From NCBI RefSeq assembly GCF_040719375.1, contig NZ_JBFDTP010000001.1, positions 372,001 through 436,000 on the forward strand: 64,000 nucleotides of DNA. Reading direction: 5' to 3'. The notes under the pieces were generated by a model. The model was not told where the DNA came from. It ran no database searches and saw only the letters and a list, made by a program, of their open reading frames with translations. Positions 7,924 through 15,422 of the stretch are shown one piece after another. The translations under genes were made by a program, and so were the position numbers. This stretch comes from Clostridium sp. AN503. Its GTDB lineage: Bacteria > Bacillota > Clostridia > Lachnospirales > Lachnospiraceae. The stretch's first letter is position 1; every line of letters starts with the position of its first letter.

Positions 7924-9327
7924 TCATTTCTTCAATTCTTCTATCAGTATATCATATTCCGGCGCCGCAAGGAAGTTATGGATCAAAATCAGTTTTGCCT
8001 CCGGATTGCTTTTTGCCGCGCGCTCTCCAAGCTCATGATGGGTCACCACCACCTGGGCATCCGCCGGGATGGAGGACACCGGCGAATGGACCACTTCGAT
8101 ATCCCCGAGCCCTGCCGCGGTCAGCTTCTTTCTTAAGACCGTGGCGCCCATGGCGCTGGAGCCCATGCCCGCATCACAGGCGAAGACGATCTTTTTCACT
8201 GCGCCAGATTTTAACACCGGAGGCTCATCCGCCGGCTTGACGCCTTTTGCCTCCTGCTTCATTTCTGTCATCTTTTTACGGCTTTCCTCCAGGTCCTCAT
8301 CCTTCCCCGCAAATTTAAGGAGCGGAAGGGAGATCGCGAAGGATACCGCCGTCGCCACCAGCACGCCCGCCAGGATCGGCAGATACCCGCCTCTCGGCGT
8401 CATCGCAAGGATGGCCAGTATGCTTCCCGGGGATGCCGGCGCCGTAAGGCCCGCCCCCATCAGCGTAAACGTGAACACACCGCTGGCCCCGCCTGCTATC
8501 GCGGACAGCAAGAGCAGCGGATTCATCAGGATATACGGGAAATAGATCTCATGGATGCCGCCCAAAAAGTGAATGATCACCGCGCCGGGAGCGGAGCTTT
8601 TCGCGGACCCTTTTCCTGCGATACAGTAAGCCAGCAGGATGCCAAGTCCCGGCCCCGGATTAGCCTCCAGCAGGAAAAATATGGACTTTCCGATCTCCTC
8701 CACCTGCTGGATCCCCATCGGCGATAAGATACCGTGGTTGATCGCATTGTTTAAAAACAGTACCTTGGCCGGTTCGATCAGGATACTGGCAAGCGGCAGC
8801 ATATTGTGATCCACAAAAAATCCCACGCCCTGCTCCATGGCCTTGCTCATCCCGGTCACCAGCGGACTCACGCCTTTAAGCGCGATCACCGCCAGGATGG
8901 CCCCGATGATCCCAAGTGAAAAATTATTGACCAGCATCTCAAACCCGGCCTTCACCTTTCCCTCGATCATCCGGTCAAACTTTTTGATCACCCAGCCGGC
9001 CGCCGGCCCCACGATCATCGCTCCCAAGAACATCGGGATATCAGACCCTGCGATCACCCCCATGGTCGTTAACGCGCCGATGACGCCTCCCCTCTGCCCT
9101 GCCACCGCCATGCCGCCCGTGTAGGCGATCAGCAGCGGGAGCAGCATGGAAGACATGGGGCTTACTAACGCGGCGATCGTCGCATTGGGGAACCAGCCTG
9201 TTTCGATAAACATCGCCGTGATCAGTCCCCACGCAATGAACGCTCCGATGTTAGGCATCACCATTCCACTTAAAAAACGCCCGAAAACCTGTACTTTTTC
9301 TTTCATTCTCTCATACCTTCTTTCCAT
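7924..9327 (-). CDS. mtlA: PTS mannitol-specific IICB permease
   Basis: 467 residues; a typical MtlA of the IICB type without fused IIA. It should import mannitol (or another hexitol) and phosphorylate it. N-terminal FGRFLSGMVMPNIGAFIAWG begins the IIC domain; later LFLNNAINHGILSPMG and LGGIHEIYFPYILMNP are the conserved substrate-binding loops, then a charged linker (about 345-375), and the IIB domain with its phosphocysteine in ACDAGMGSSAMGA. First gene of the mtlA-mtlA2-mtlR transcript from the promoter at 9386-9415. No mannitol-1-phosphate dehydrogenase lies in the window, so the true substrate may be a different hexitol. Confidence 0.85.
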   Translation of the reverse strand: MERRYERMKEKVQVFGRFLSGMVMPNIGAFIAWGLITAMFIETGWFPNATIAALVSPMSSMLLPLLIAYTGGMAVAGQRGGVIGALTTMGVIAGSDIPMFLGAMIVGPAAGWVIKKFDRMIEGKVKAGFEMLVNNFSLGIIGAILAVIALKGVSPLVTGMSKAMEQGVGFFVDHNMLPLASILIEPAKVLFLNNAINHGILSPMGIQQVEEIGKSIFFLLEANPGPGLGILLAYCIAGKGSAKSSAPGAVIIHFLGGIHEIYFPYILMNPLLLLSAIAGGASGVFTFTLMGAGLTAPASPGSILAILAMTPRGGYLPILAGVLVATAVSFAISLPLLKFAGKDEDLEESRKKMTEMKQEAKGVKPADEPPVLKSGAVKKIVFACDAGMGSSAMGATVLRKKLTAAGLGDIEVVHSPVSSIPADAQVVVTHHELGERAAKSNPEAKLILIHNFLAAPEYDILIEELKK

Positions 9328-9385
9328 ATCATTTCATGGTTGCGCATTCCGGTATGATTGGCCAATCATTTCCTTTGATGGGTTT

Positions 9386-9415
9386 ATTATAAATGATATT
9401 CCAACAGATTTTCAA
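9386..9415 (-). promoter_or_regulatory. Promoter of mtlA-mtlA2-mtlR
   Basis: Minus strand: -35 TTGAAA (9410-9415), 18-base spacer, -10 TATAAT (9386-9391). It has the same hexamers and spacer length as the mtlF promoter and shares flanking bases with it, including the ATC just after the -35. Confidence 0.72.
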
Positions 9416-9431
9416 TCAATAGAAAAACAGA

Positions 9432-9456
9432 TTTGACATCATGAACTGATGACACC
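9432..9456. promoter_or_regulatory. Candidate MtlR operator upstream of mtlA promoter
   Basis: TTTGAC-N13-GACACC begins exactly 16 bases upstream of the -35 box, the same distance as at mtlF. The inner part, TGACATCA...TGATGACA, is a near-inverted repeat (7 of 8). It aligns base for base with 4251-4275 at most positions. Symmetry is weaker than at the mtlF site. Confidence 0.5.
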
Positions 9457-9464
9457 GGTTTAAG

Positions 9465-9490
9465 AAAAAAGCACCGCCCTCCGGCAGTGC
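9465..9490 (-). terminator. Intrinsic terminator of the GGDEF gene
   Basis: GGCACTGCC / GGGCGGTGC hairpin followed by TTTTTT on the minus strand, 5 bases after the stop of the GGDEF gene. Confidence 0.85.
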
Positions 9491-9495
9491 CTCCC

Positions 9496-10122
9496 TTATT
9501 CCTCACTTATGAACCGTATCTGGTCTTTCCCCTCTTTCTTACTCTCGTAGAGTGCGCTGTCCGCCTTCTCGATCAGCTCCGTAAACTGTCTGCCGTCTTC
9601 CGGATACCGGGCAATCCCGATGCTTGCCGTCAGGCCATGGCAACCCTGCTCCTGCCGGATGCCCCTGCAGATGTTCTCAGCCCGCCCGGTGATATCTGCA
9701 ATCCCCTCTGGCATACGCAGATATATCACAAATTCATCACCTCCGAACCTGCCCACCACATCGCTCTCCTGCATATTCCTGCAAATGCTCTGCACCACAT
9801 TGCAGAGTACCTCATCACCATACTTATGTCCATACTGGTCGTTGATCTGTTTAAAATTGTCCAGATCCAGAAAACACAGGGCGCCTTTTTCTGCCCTCTC
9901 CATCCCCAGAAAACCGTCCACCAAACGTGTAATGCCGTTTCTGTTATAGATCCCCGTGAGATAATCAATATCCGCTCTCTCGCTTGCAAACTGCAGGGCT
10001 GCATGGCAGTTTCGCAGTTCCTCCTCCAGCCTGCAGATCTGGTTTTTTAATTCCAGATTTTCCGCTTCGAGTTTCATCTTCCAATCTTTTTCCATCTGAC
10101 TCTCCATATCTGAAACCATCAT
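9496..10122 (-). CDS. GGDEF-domain diguanylate cyclase
   Basis: About 208 residues from the ATG at 10122, which follows AAAAGG by 5 bases; an upstream TTG at 10149 is a possible alternative. The first 55 residues form a coiled coil rich in Glu and Lys. Then comes a full GGDEF domain: DYLTGIYNRNGITRLVDGF, CFLDLDNFKQINDQYGH, the active site FGGDEFVIYLR and TASIGIARYPEDG. It should make cyclic di-GMP from two GTP. There is no membrane helix or sensor domain, so it would be cytosolic with dimerisation by the coiled coil. The RxxD inhibitory motif upstream of GGDEF is not evident. It is divergently arranged from the XRE regulator at 10268. Confidence 0.88.
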   Translation of the reverse strand: MMVSDMESQMEKDWKMKLEAENLELKNQICRLEEELRNCHAALQFASERADIDYLTGIYNRNGITRLVDGFLGMERAEKGALCFLDLDNFKQINDQYGHKYGDEVLCNVVQSICRNMQESDVVGRFGGDEFVIYLRMPEGIADITGRAENICRGIRQEQGCHGLTASIGIARYPEDGRQFTELIEKADSALYESKKEGKDQIRFISEE

Positions 10123-10267
10123 TTTGGCCTTTTGCTTTTGCCTGATCAAAATTTATTGTCTTTTTATCTGTATGCACATTTCGCCTATTTAAATTATTAT
10201 ATCACAACCCGAATGCCGATACAATAGAAAATACATAATAAACACAGACACAAAACGGAGGATCGGC

Positions 10268-10615
10268 ATGGATTTAAACTACCTTGATATCGGGCAACGG
10301 ATTAAAAAACTGAGAATTTCCAGGAAAATGACCCAGGACAAGCTGGCCGAGCAGGTAAATCTGTCCACACCTCATATGAGTCATATTGAAACAGGCAGCA
10401 CCAAAGTCAGCCTGCCTACACTGGTACATCTCGCAAACGCTCTTGGCTGTACCGTGGACGAACTTCTGTGTGACAGCCTGGACTATGCCCGGGCTGAATT
10501 TGAAAATGAACTGAACCGTGAGCTGACTGACTGCACCGACGAAGAGATCCGCATCATCACCGATATTGTGATCGCTACGAAAAAAAGTCTCCGGAAGCGG
10601 AAGCATTCCAAATAA
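10268..10615 (+). CDS. XRE-family helix-turn-helix regulator
   Basis: 115 residues. Cro/C1-type HTH at about residues 9-65: IGQRIKKLRISRKMTQDKLA, HMSHIETGSTKVSLPTLVHL and LGCTVDELLCDSL. The C-terminal 45 residues are acidic then basic and match no domain I recognise. The ATG follows GGAGG by 6 bases. Small regulators of this shape are common in Lachnospiraceae and often act alone on a few promoters; the target is unknown. It stands alone, divergent to the GGDEF gene and convergent with the cold-shock gene through a shared terminator. Confidence 0.82.
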   Translation: MDLNYLDIGQRIKKLRISRKMTQDKLAEQVNLSTPHMSHIETGSTKVSLPTLVHLANALGCTVDELLCDSLDYARAEFENELNRELTDCTDEEIRIITDIVIATKKSLRKRKHSK

Positions 10616-10622
10616 ACATATC

Positions 10623-10670
10623 AAAAAAGCGCTTCAGAACCAGCAATCTGCATCGCTGGCCCTGAAGCGC
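10623..10670 (-). terminator. Terminator shared by XRE and csp genes
   Basis: GCGCTTCAG (10629-10637) pairs with CTGAAGCGC (10662-10670), with an inner CCAGC/GCTGG stem. On the minus strand it is followed by TTTTTT (end of the csp transcript). On the plus strand it is followed by a moderately T-rich stretch after the XRE gene, so it probably works in both directions. Confidence 0.85.
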
Positions 10671-10702
10671 CGTTTGGTTCTCTTGTCAACCGACAGTAGC
10701 GA

Positions 10703-10906
10703 TTAAGCAAGCTGTACGTTTACAGCCTGAACGCCACGGTTGCCTTCGGTGGTGTCGAAAGTAACTTTCTGACCATCCTCAAGGCTCTTGTAGCCATCAG
10801 CTACGATACCGGAGAAATGTACGAATACTTCCTCGCCGGTCTCATCGTTGGTGATGAAGCCATATCCTTTAGTTGCGTTGAACCATTTAACTGTACCGTT
10901 ATTCAT
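10703..10906 (-). CDS. CspA-family cold-shock protein
   Basis: 67 residues, standard length. A single S1-like OB fold with RNP1 (KGYGFI) and RNP2 (VFVHFSGI) motifs; binds single-stranded RNA and DNA as an RNA chaperone in the cytosol. The start is set by AGGAGG 8 bases upstream. The gene has its own sigma-A promoter (11041-11069) and a leader of roughly 125 bases with a large hairpin, as expected for cold-shock mRNAs. Terminated at 10623-10670. Confidence 0.95.
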   Translation of the reverse strand: MNNGTVKWFNATKGYGFITNDETGEEVFVHFSGIVADGYKSLEDGQKVTFDTTEGNRGVQAVNVQLA

Positions 10907-10957
10907 GAGTGGTACCTCCTATAAAATATTATTTGTATTTCGTCTGAAACAAAAAAA

Positions 10958-11011
10958 TCACATATTTTTGTAAACCATGAAATGCACTTCATGACTTACA
11001 AAAATATGTGA
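10958..11011 (-). promoter_or_regulatory. Large hairpin in the csp 5' leader
   Basis: Perfect 16-bp arms (10958-10973 and 10996-11011) enclose a second 6-bp stem (CATGAA, 10976-10981, with TTCATG, 10988-10993). It begins about 23 bases after the predicted transcription start and ends about 50 bases before the start codon. The AT-rich stem could act as a temperature-responsive fold or stabilise the mRNA (inference). Confidence 0.65.
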
Positions 11012-11040
11012 ATCAAAAGCTCATATCAAAATACAACGTA

Positions 11041-11069
11041 AGTTTAACACCCATTTTTCTATCTGTCAA
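11041..11069 (-). promoter_or_regulatory. csp promoter
   Basis: Minus strand: consensus -35 TTGACA (11064-11069), 17-base spacer, -10 TAAACT (11041-11046). Start near 11034. Confidence 0.8.
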
Positions 11070-11146
11070 GCAATTTTGCCAAAAAAGTTAAGGTAATTTC
11101 GCATTATCGCGCATTTTCAGCAAAAAACGACAAATGAGTGTGATGG

Positions 11147-11180
11147 GCGCACAACCGGGGAAAGTGTACCGGCTGTGCGC
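11147..11180 (-). terminator. Hairpin after the FtsL-like gene
   Basis: GCGCACAACCGG (11147-11158) pairs with CCGGCTGTGCGC (11169-11180) with one mismatch, 6 bases after the stop codon. The nearest T-run on the minus strand is about 15 bases away, so it is a weak or non-canonical terminator. Confidence 0.5.
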
Positions 11181-11186
11181 ATATGC

Positions 11187-11630
11187 TTAAAATCCAAAAT
11201 TGGGAATATTATCTCTTTGATAGATGAATTCGCTGTTGGTCCTCTCAAAGACCAGGATATTCTCAGCAGTAGCCGGCACCATACCAAGCTCATTCACCGC
11301 AATCTCATATATATGGCTTAGATCAGGGGTCTGACGGACCTCCCGCTCTATCAGGGTATTATCGTTCTTAAGACTCAGAAAATCCCGCTCCAGCGCTTCT
11401 GTGCGGCGGATCCTGTACTCCACATCCGTGCGGAGCTGAATATAGCGGCAGCAGGAAAACAGTGCAAAGAAAACGGTCACCATAAGCGCTGTCAGATATG
11501 GGAGCTCTCCCACAAAGGGCGGACGTTCCCGTTCCAGGATCAGGGCGCCTGTCTTCTCATCCACCTTCATCACATAAGGCTTCTTCTTGACTGCACTTCT
11601 TTTTCTCAAGGTATTTCCAACCAGGTTCAT
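11187..11630 (-). CDS. FtsL/DivIC-like membrane protein
   Basis: 147 residues from the ATG at 11630, which has GGAGG 7 bases upstream; a longer frame to 11720 overlaps lysR and is not needed. A basic cytoplasmic N-terminus (RKRSAVKKK) is followed by one membrane helix (about 45-65, LPYLTALMVTVFFALFSC), a coiled coil (about 70-105) and the ending IYEIAVNELGMVPATAEN, which resembles the conserved A-x-E-LGM segment of FtsL/DivIC septum proteins. The family works with FtsB/FtsQ in division. It lies outside any dcw cluster and overlaps the lysR stop by ATGA, an unusual pairing. Confidence 0.65.
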   Translation of the reverse strand: MNLVGNTLRKRSAVKKKPYVMKVDEKTGALILERERPPFVGELPYLTALMVTVFFALFSCCRYIQLRTDVEYRIRRTEALERDFLSLKNDNTLIEREVRQTPDLSHIYEIAVNELGMVPATAENILVFERTNSEFIYQRDNIPNFGF

Positions 11631-12526
11631 CTTCTGTCCTCCGCCATCGTAATCCAAGCGTTCATCGCACCTGTCAGCCATTTGTTCCTGTGATAAATGG
11701 TCTGTTCCCACATGTGGCATCCAGGCATCTCGTAATCCAGCTTGACCAGCGTTCCGCTGATCACATATTCCTGTGCTGCACGGTCCGGCGCCAGGGTAAT
11801 ACCCGCCTGCGCTCCCCGGTCTGACTGACGCACCGCCGTACGGAGCGCCAGATCCTGGTTCTGAAGCCTGATCTGCCTGACCTCCTGCCCCGCTATGAGA
11901 CGGTCCAGCTCCTGTTCATAGGGCAGACAGGCTGTGCCGCGGATCAGTGGATACTGAAACAGCCTGTCCAGCTCCATGTCCTTTTTCCCGTCCAGAGGGT
12001 GCCCTTTGACCGCAAAAAAATGAATCTGTTCCGCTCTGTCCTCTCCTGCATGCACAAGGTCCGCGTCTGTAACCGGATAGTCAAGGGTAAGCATCAGGTC
12101 TATCTCATTGTGCCTCAGCAGATTCAGCAGCGTCCGGGCATCCGCCTCAGTCCGCACCTCCAGCTCTACCCGGGGGTTGTGGGAGAGATAGGCATCTATC
12201 TGCAGCGCAAGCCGCTCATCTGCCAACACCTCCAGTACACCAAGGCGCAGGGAACCCTCCGCTGTCTTAGCCCCTCCCCTGCCAACCTGCAGGGCCTCCT
12301 GAGACATCTTGATGATAGGTACAGCATATGTCAGCAGTTCCTGGCCCGCCTGGGTGATGCGGATCTGCTTTCCGACCCGCTCATACAGGGGAACCCCAAG
12401 CTCCTGCTCCAGCTGCTGCATCTGCATCGTCACAGTGGACTGTGCGTAGCCAAGCAGCCTGGCAGCTCCTGAAAGGCTCTGGACCTCTGCTACCTTTGTA
12501 AATGTGATCAGGTTTCTTATTTCCAT
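11627..12526 (-). CDS. LysR-family transcriptional regulator
   Basis: 299 residues, typical length. N-terminal winged HTH (about 1-60: TFTKVAEVQSLSGAARLLGY, STVTMQMQQLEQELGVPLYE), then the two-lobed effector-binding domain (about 88-295). No divergent target gene is adjacent, as would be usual for LysR; the next gene upstream in the opposite sense is absent because rplL converges in the same direction. It is translationally coupled to the FtsL-like gene downstream (ATGA). The Shine-Dalgarno site is weak. Ligand unknown. Confidence 0.88.
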   Translation of the reverse strand: MEIRNLITFTKVAEVQSLSGAARLLGYAQSTVTMQMQQLEQELGVPLYERVGKQIRITQAGQELLTYAVPIIKMSQEALQVGRGGAKTAEGSLRLGVLEVLADERLALQIDAYLSHNPRVELEVRTEADARTLLNLLRHNEIDLMLTLDYPVTDADLVHAGEDRAEQIHFFAVKGHPLDGKKDMELDRLFQYPLIRGTACLPYEQELDRLIAGQEVRQIRLQNQDLALRTAVRQSDRGAQAGITLAPDRAAQEYVISGTLVKLDYEMPGCHMWEQTIYHRNKWLTGAMNAWITMAEDRR

Positions 12527-12642
12527 GCGGCGTACGTTTATCCATCGTATTTTTTGATGTATTACAATAATAGTTCATTTTTTTCGATAGATTTATTGTA
12601 TCGCAGCCGAGAGGATAATGCAAGAAGAATTTTCCGTTAAAT

Positions 12643-12682
12643 AAAAAAAACCCCGGGATCTGTATTTTAACAGATTCCGGGG
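12643..12682 (-). terminator. Terminator of the rplJL transcript
   Basis: Stem CCCCGG-ATCTGT / ACAGAT-CCGGGG with a short AT loop, followed on the minus strand by eight T. It lies 25 bases after the rplL stop. Confidence 0.92.
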
Positions 12683-12706
12683 AAAGAGAGTCGGTTTGAA
12701 CTCGTC

Positions 12707-13084
12707 TTACTTCAGGGTAACTTTAGCACCCTCAGCCTCTAATTTAGCCTTGATAGCCTCAGCCTCTTCCTTGGAAGCAGCCTCTTTTACTACCTTCGGA
12801 GCGCCGTCAACTACGTCCTTAGCCTCTTTCAGGCCCAGGCCGGTAGCTTCACGTACAACCTTGATAACTTTAACCTTGTTCGGGCCAACCTCGGTCAGCT
12901 CTACGTCGAACTCGGTCTTCTCTTCAGCTGCCTCAGCTGCGCCAGCGCCTGCTGCTGCAACTACAACGCCTGCTGCTGCGGATACGCCAAACTCTTCCTC
13001 ACAAGCCTTTACCAGCTCGTTCAGCTCTAATACGGATAACTCTTTGATAGCTTCGATAAACTCTGCAGTGGTTAACTTTGCCAT
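12707..13084 (-). CDS. rplL: 50S ribosomal protein L7/L12
   Basis: 125 residues. N-terminal dimerisation region [20 protein letters not shown], an Ala/Gly-rich hinge ([20 protein letters not shown]), then the C-terminal domain with [20 protein letters not shown] that contacts elongation factors. I chose the start at 13084 because GGAGG lies just upstream; an in-frame ATG five codons earlier overlaps that site. It is the last gene of the rplJL transcript, separated from rplJ by 240 bases that contain a tandem repeat. Confidence 0.96.
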   Translation of the reverse strand: MAKLTTAEFIEAIKELSVLELNELVKACEEEFGVSAAAGVVVAAAGAGAAEAAEEKTEFDVELTEVGPNKVKVIKVVREATGLGLKEAKDVVDGAPKVVKEAASKEEAEAIKAKLEAEGAKVTLK

Positions 13085-13158
13085 TTTAATTTCCTCCATT
13101 TAATATGATTGGGTTGCGCCTGCGGCGCGTGGTTTCTTTCATTCTTGTTGTTTCCGCT

Positions 13159-13324
13159 GATGTTCGGTTCCCGATGGTCACCGAACGGCTAAGTTTCTAA
13201 CCTCACCGGTGCTTAACAGCACCGCTTCGCTAAGAAATCATACGGATGTTCGGCTCCCAATGGTCACCGAACGGCTAAGTTTCTAACCTCACCGGTGCTT
13301 AACAGCACCGCTTCGCTAAGAAAC
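13159..13324 (-). repeat. Tandem 87-base repeat between rplJ and rplL
   Basis: Two copies (13159-13239 and 13246-13325) about 80 bases long with a period of 87 and only a few differences. Each can form two hairpins: TTCGG...ACCGAA and CGGTGCTTAACAGCACCG. The second copy runs into the rplJ stop codon. This places four strong hairpins between rplJ and rplL, where the ratio of L10 to L7/L12 must be set at about 1:4. Confidence 0.85.
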
Positions 13325-13828
13325 TTATGCCTCTGCTGCGCCGCCGCCCTGCTTCTCGGCGATCTGATTAAGCACACGAGCGAAGTTTGCGATCGGAGAC
13401 TGCATGCTTCCCAGCAATCTGCCCAGCAGTACTTCTCTGGACGGGATGGTTGCGATAACCTGCATACCCTTCTGATCGTAATAGGTACCTTCTATGATAC
13501 CTGCCTTGATTTCCAGCTTGTCAGCTTTCTTGGCGAACTCTGCCAGGATTCTAGCCGGAGCTGTCGCGTCGTCCTTGGATACTGCAAGTGCGGTCGGTCC
13601 CTCTAAATCCGGATCCAGAGCAGCAAAATCAGTACCTTCAGCTGCACGCTTGATCATGGTATTCTTATATACTTTATAAGTAATACCAGCTTCTCTTAAC
13701 TGCTTACGCAGCTCGGTATCCTGAGCAACAGTAAGACCACGATAGTCTACTACTACTGCGGATGCTGCGCCGCTTAACAGTTCAGCGATTTCAGCTACGA
13801 TCGGCTGTTTTAACTCAACTTTTGCCAT
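13325..13828 (-). CDS. rplJ: 50S ribosomal protein L10
   Basis: 167 residues, normal length. Begins MAKVELKQPIVAEIAELL and continues VVVDYRGLTVAQDTELRKQL, the L10 signature; the C-terminal helices end in an Ala/Gly-rich tail. It anchors L7/L12 dimers on the stalk and binds its own leader RNA. A GGAGG-type site precedes the ATG at 13828. Expression is governed by the promoter at 14031-14059 and the L10 leader with its attenuator. Confidence 0.96.
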   Translation of the reverse strand: MAKVELKQPIVAEIAELLSGAASAVVVDYRGLTVAQDTELRKQLREAGITYKVYKNTMIKRAAEGTDFAALDPDLEGPTALAVSKDDATAPARILAEFAKKADKLEIKAGIIEGTYYDQKGMQVIATIPSREVLLGRLLGSMQSPIANFARVLNQIAEKQGGGAAEA

Positions 13829-13894
13829 GAATGTCTACCTCCTGTTTTATTTTTCGCGCCGGATATCCAAAGGGACACCCGACACCCTTCGACT

Positions 13895-14024
13895 GCAAGG
13901 AAAAAGCCTCCCTGGCTAAAGACAGGGAGGCTCTACAAATTCATCTTAAAGATAATTGTACGTTCCTCGGCAGGCGGCTCTAACCTTATGCCTTACGGCA
14001 CCTGCTGTCTTCGGCAGTCAATAC
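13895..14024 (-). ncRNA. Ribosomal protein L10 leader RNA
   Basis: Between the start point near 14024 and the attenuator, the RNA contains GACTGCCGAAGACAGCAGG, GGTGCC...AAGGCA and GCCTGCCGAGGAACGT, in the order expected of the L10 leader of Firmicutes. L10 (with L7/L12) binds this kink-turn structure and favours the attenuator. Boundaries are approximate. Confidence 0.8.
13899..13932 (-). terminator. Attenuator terminator in the rplJ leader
   Basis: AGCCTCCCTG / CAGGGAGGCT hairpin with TTTTT following on the minus strand, about 70 bases upstream of rplJ. It lies within the L10 leader and would stop transcription before rplJ when L10 is in excess. Confidence 0.85.
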
Positions 14025-14030
14025 TTGTGT

Positions 14031-14059
14031 ATGATAACATACTGTATTTGGATTGTCAA
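14031..14059 (-). promoter_or_regulatory. Promoter of rplJL
   Basis: Minus strand: -35 TTGACA (14054-14059), 17-base spacer, -10 TATCAT (14031-14036). It begins 17 bases after the rplA stop codon. Confidence 0.82.
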
Positions 14060-14075
14060 TCAAATTTTAAAACAA

Positions 14076-14771
14076 TTAAGCCATCAGCTTAACTACATTC
14101 AGCTTTACGCCCGGGCCCATGGTAGAGGTCAGGGTCGCACTCTTAATGTAGGCACCTTTTAAGGTGCTCGGTTTTGCTTTGACGATCGCATCCATAAGCG
14201 TCTGGAAGTTGTCCGCTAACTGTTCTTCTGTGAAAGAAGCTTTACCCACCGGCACGTGGATAATATTGGTTTTATCAAGTCTGTACTCAATCTTACCAGC
14301 TTTGATATCGTTGATAGCCTTGGTTACGTCCATGGTTACGGTACCGGCCTTCGGGTTCGGCATTAAGCCCTTCGGTCCAAGTACGCGGCCCAAACGACCT
14401 ACAACACCCATCATATCCGGGGTAGCTACAACCACATCAAAATCCAGCCAGCCTTCGTTCTGGATCTTCGGGATCAGCTCCTCAGCGCCTACATAATCAG
14501 CGCCTGCAGCCTGAGCCTCATCAGCCTTTACGCCCTTTGCGAAAACCAGGATTCTGGTAACTTTACCGGTACCATGAGGCAGTACAACTGCACCACGGAT
14601 CTGCTGGTCAGCGTGACGTCCGTCACAACCGGTTCTGATATGAGCTTCAATAGTTTCATCAAATTTAGCAACTGCAGTCTTCTTCACTAATGCGATAGCG
14701 TCAGCTGCATCATAAAGAGTAGCGCGGTCTACAGATTTAGCCGCCTCTACGTATCTCTTTCCATGTTTCAT
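14076..14771 (-). CDS. rplA: 50S ribosomal protein L1
   Basis: 231 residues, normal length. Starts [20 protein letters not shown]; conserved [34 protein letters not shown], and the C-terminal [15 protein letters not shown]. It binds 23S rRNA at the L1 stalk and, in other bacteria, represses its own operon mRNA. An AGGAGG site lies 9 bases before the ATG. Between it and rplK there is a 28-base motif (14788-14815) that is repeated upstream of rplK. Confidence 0.97.
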   Translation of the reverse strand: MKHGKRYVEAAKSVDRATLYDAADAIALVKKTAVAKFDETIEAHIRTGCDGRHADQQIRGAVVLPHGTGKVTRILVFAKGVKADEAQAAGADYVGAEELIPKIQNEGWLDFDVVVATPDMMGVVGRLGRVLGPKGLMPNPKAGTVTMDVTKAINDIKAGKIEYRLDKTNIIHVPVGKASFTEEQLADNFQTLMDAIVKAKPSTLKGAYIKSATLTSTMGPGVKLNVVKLMA

Positions 14772-14787
14772 AATAAATAACCTCCTA

Positions 14788-14815
14788 GTGGTATTGTCGG
14801 GGATGTCCCTCCCAC
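14788..14815 (-). promoter_or_regulatory. Leader motif copy A, upstream of rplA
   Basis: Twenty-eight bases that reappear at 15294-15321 with one mismatch. On the minus strand it can fold as GTGG/CCAC closing an asymmetric loop and a GGG/CCC stem. It sits just before the rplA ribosome site. It is a candidate L1-binding repressor site (inference from position and symmetry with the rplK copy). Confidence 0.6.
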
Positions 14816-14848
14816 GTTTTTTAAAGTTTCATCTCTTCTGCTGGCGAG

Positions 14849-15274
14849 TTATTCCTCGACAGTGATACCCATGCTTCTTGCAGTACCTGCAATCATACTC
14901 ATAGCCGCTTCAATGCTTGCTGCGTTTAAGTCAGGCATCTTGGTCTCGGCGATCTGCTGAAGATCTGCCTTGGAGATGGTAGCTACTTTGGTCTTGTTCG
15001 GAGCTGCAGAACCGGATTTCAGCTTGCAGGCTTTCTTTAACAAAACAGCAGCCGGCGGAGTCTTGGTGATGAAGCTGAAGCTTCTGTCTGCGTATACCGT
15101 GATGACAACCGGGATGATCAGATCGCCCTTGTCCGCAGTTCTTGCGTTGAACTCCTTGGTGAACTGCACGATATTAACGCCGTGCTGACCCAGTGCAGGA
15201 CCAACTGGCGGAGCAGGAGTAGCTTTGCCTGCCGGAATCTGTAATTTGATGTAACCAGTTACTTTCTTTGCCAT
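14849..15274 (-). CDS. rplK: 50S ribosomal protein L11
   Basis: 141 residues, normal length. [40 protein letters not shown], and the C-terminal rRNA-binding ending [12 protein letters not shown] identify L11. It forms the GTPase-associated centre with 23S rRNA. A GGAGG site precedes the ATG at 15274. Preceded by the second copy of the 28-base leader motif and separated from nusG by 276 bases with hairpins. Confidence 0.97.
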   Translation of the reverse strand: MAKKVTGYIKLQIPAGKATPAPPVGPALGQHGVNIVQFTKEFNARTADKGDLIIPVVITVYADRSFSFITKTPPAAVLLKKACKLKSGSAAPNKTKVATISKADLQQIAETKMPDLNAASIEAAMSMIAGTARSMGITVEE

Positions 15275-15293
15275 GATAATGACCTCCTATAAT

Positions 15294-15321
15294 GTGGTAT
15301 TGTCGGGGATTTCCCTCCCAC
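15294..15321 (-). promoter_or_regulatory. Leader motif copy B, upstream of rplK
   Basis: Second copy of the motif at 14788-14815, differing at one position that falls in the predicted tetraloop. It lies just before the rplK ribosome site. Same fold: GTGG/CCAC outer stem and GGG/CCC inner stem. Confidence 0.6.
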
Positions 15322-15422
15322 GGGCCGGGTAAAAAGGCCGGCCTGGTTTGTTGTTACGTTGTGATTGTCTGGCGCAGCGTATGCTGTATAGTGCATGTTG
15401 CGCTCTCGTACGCAGTGCATTC

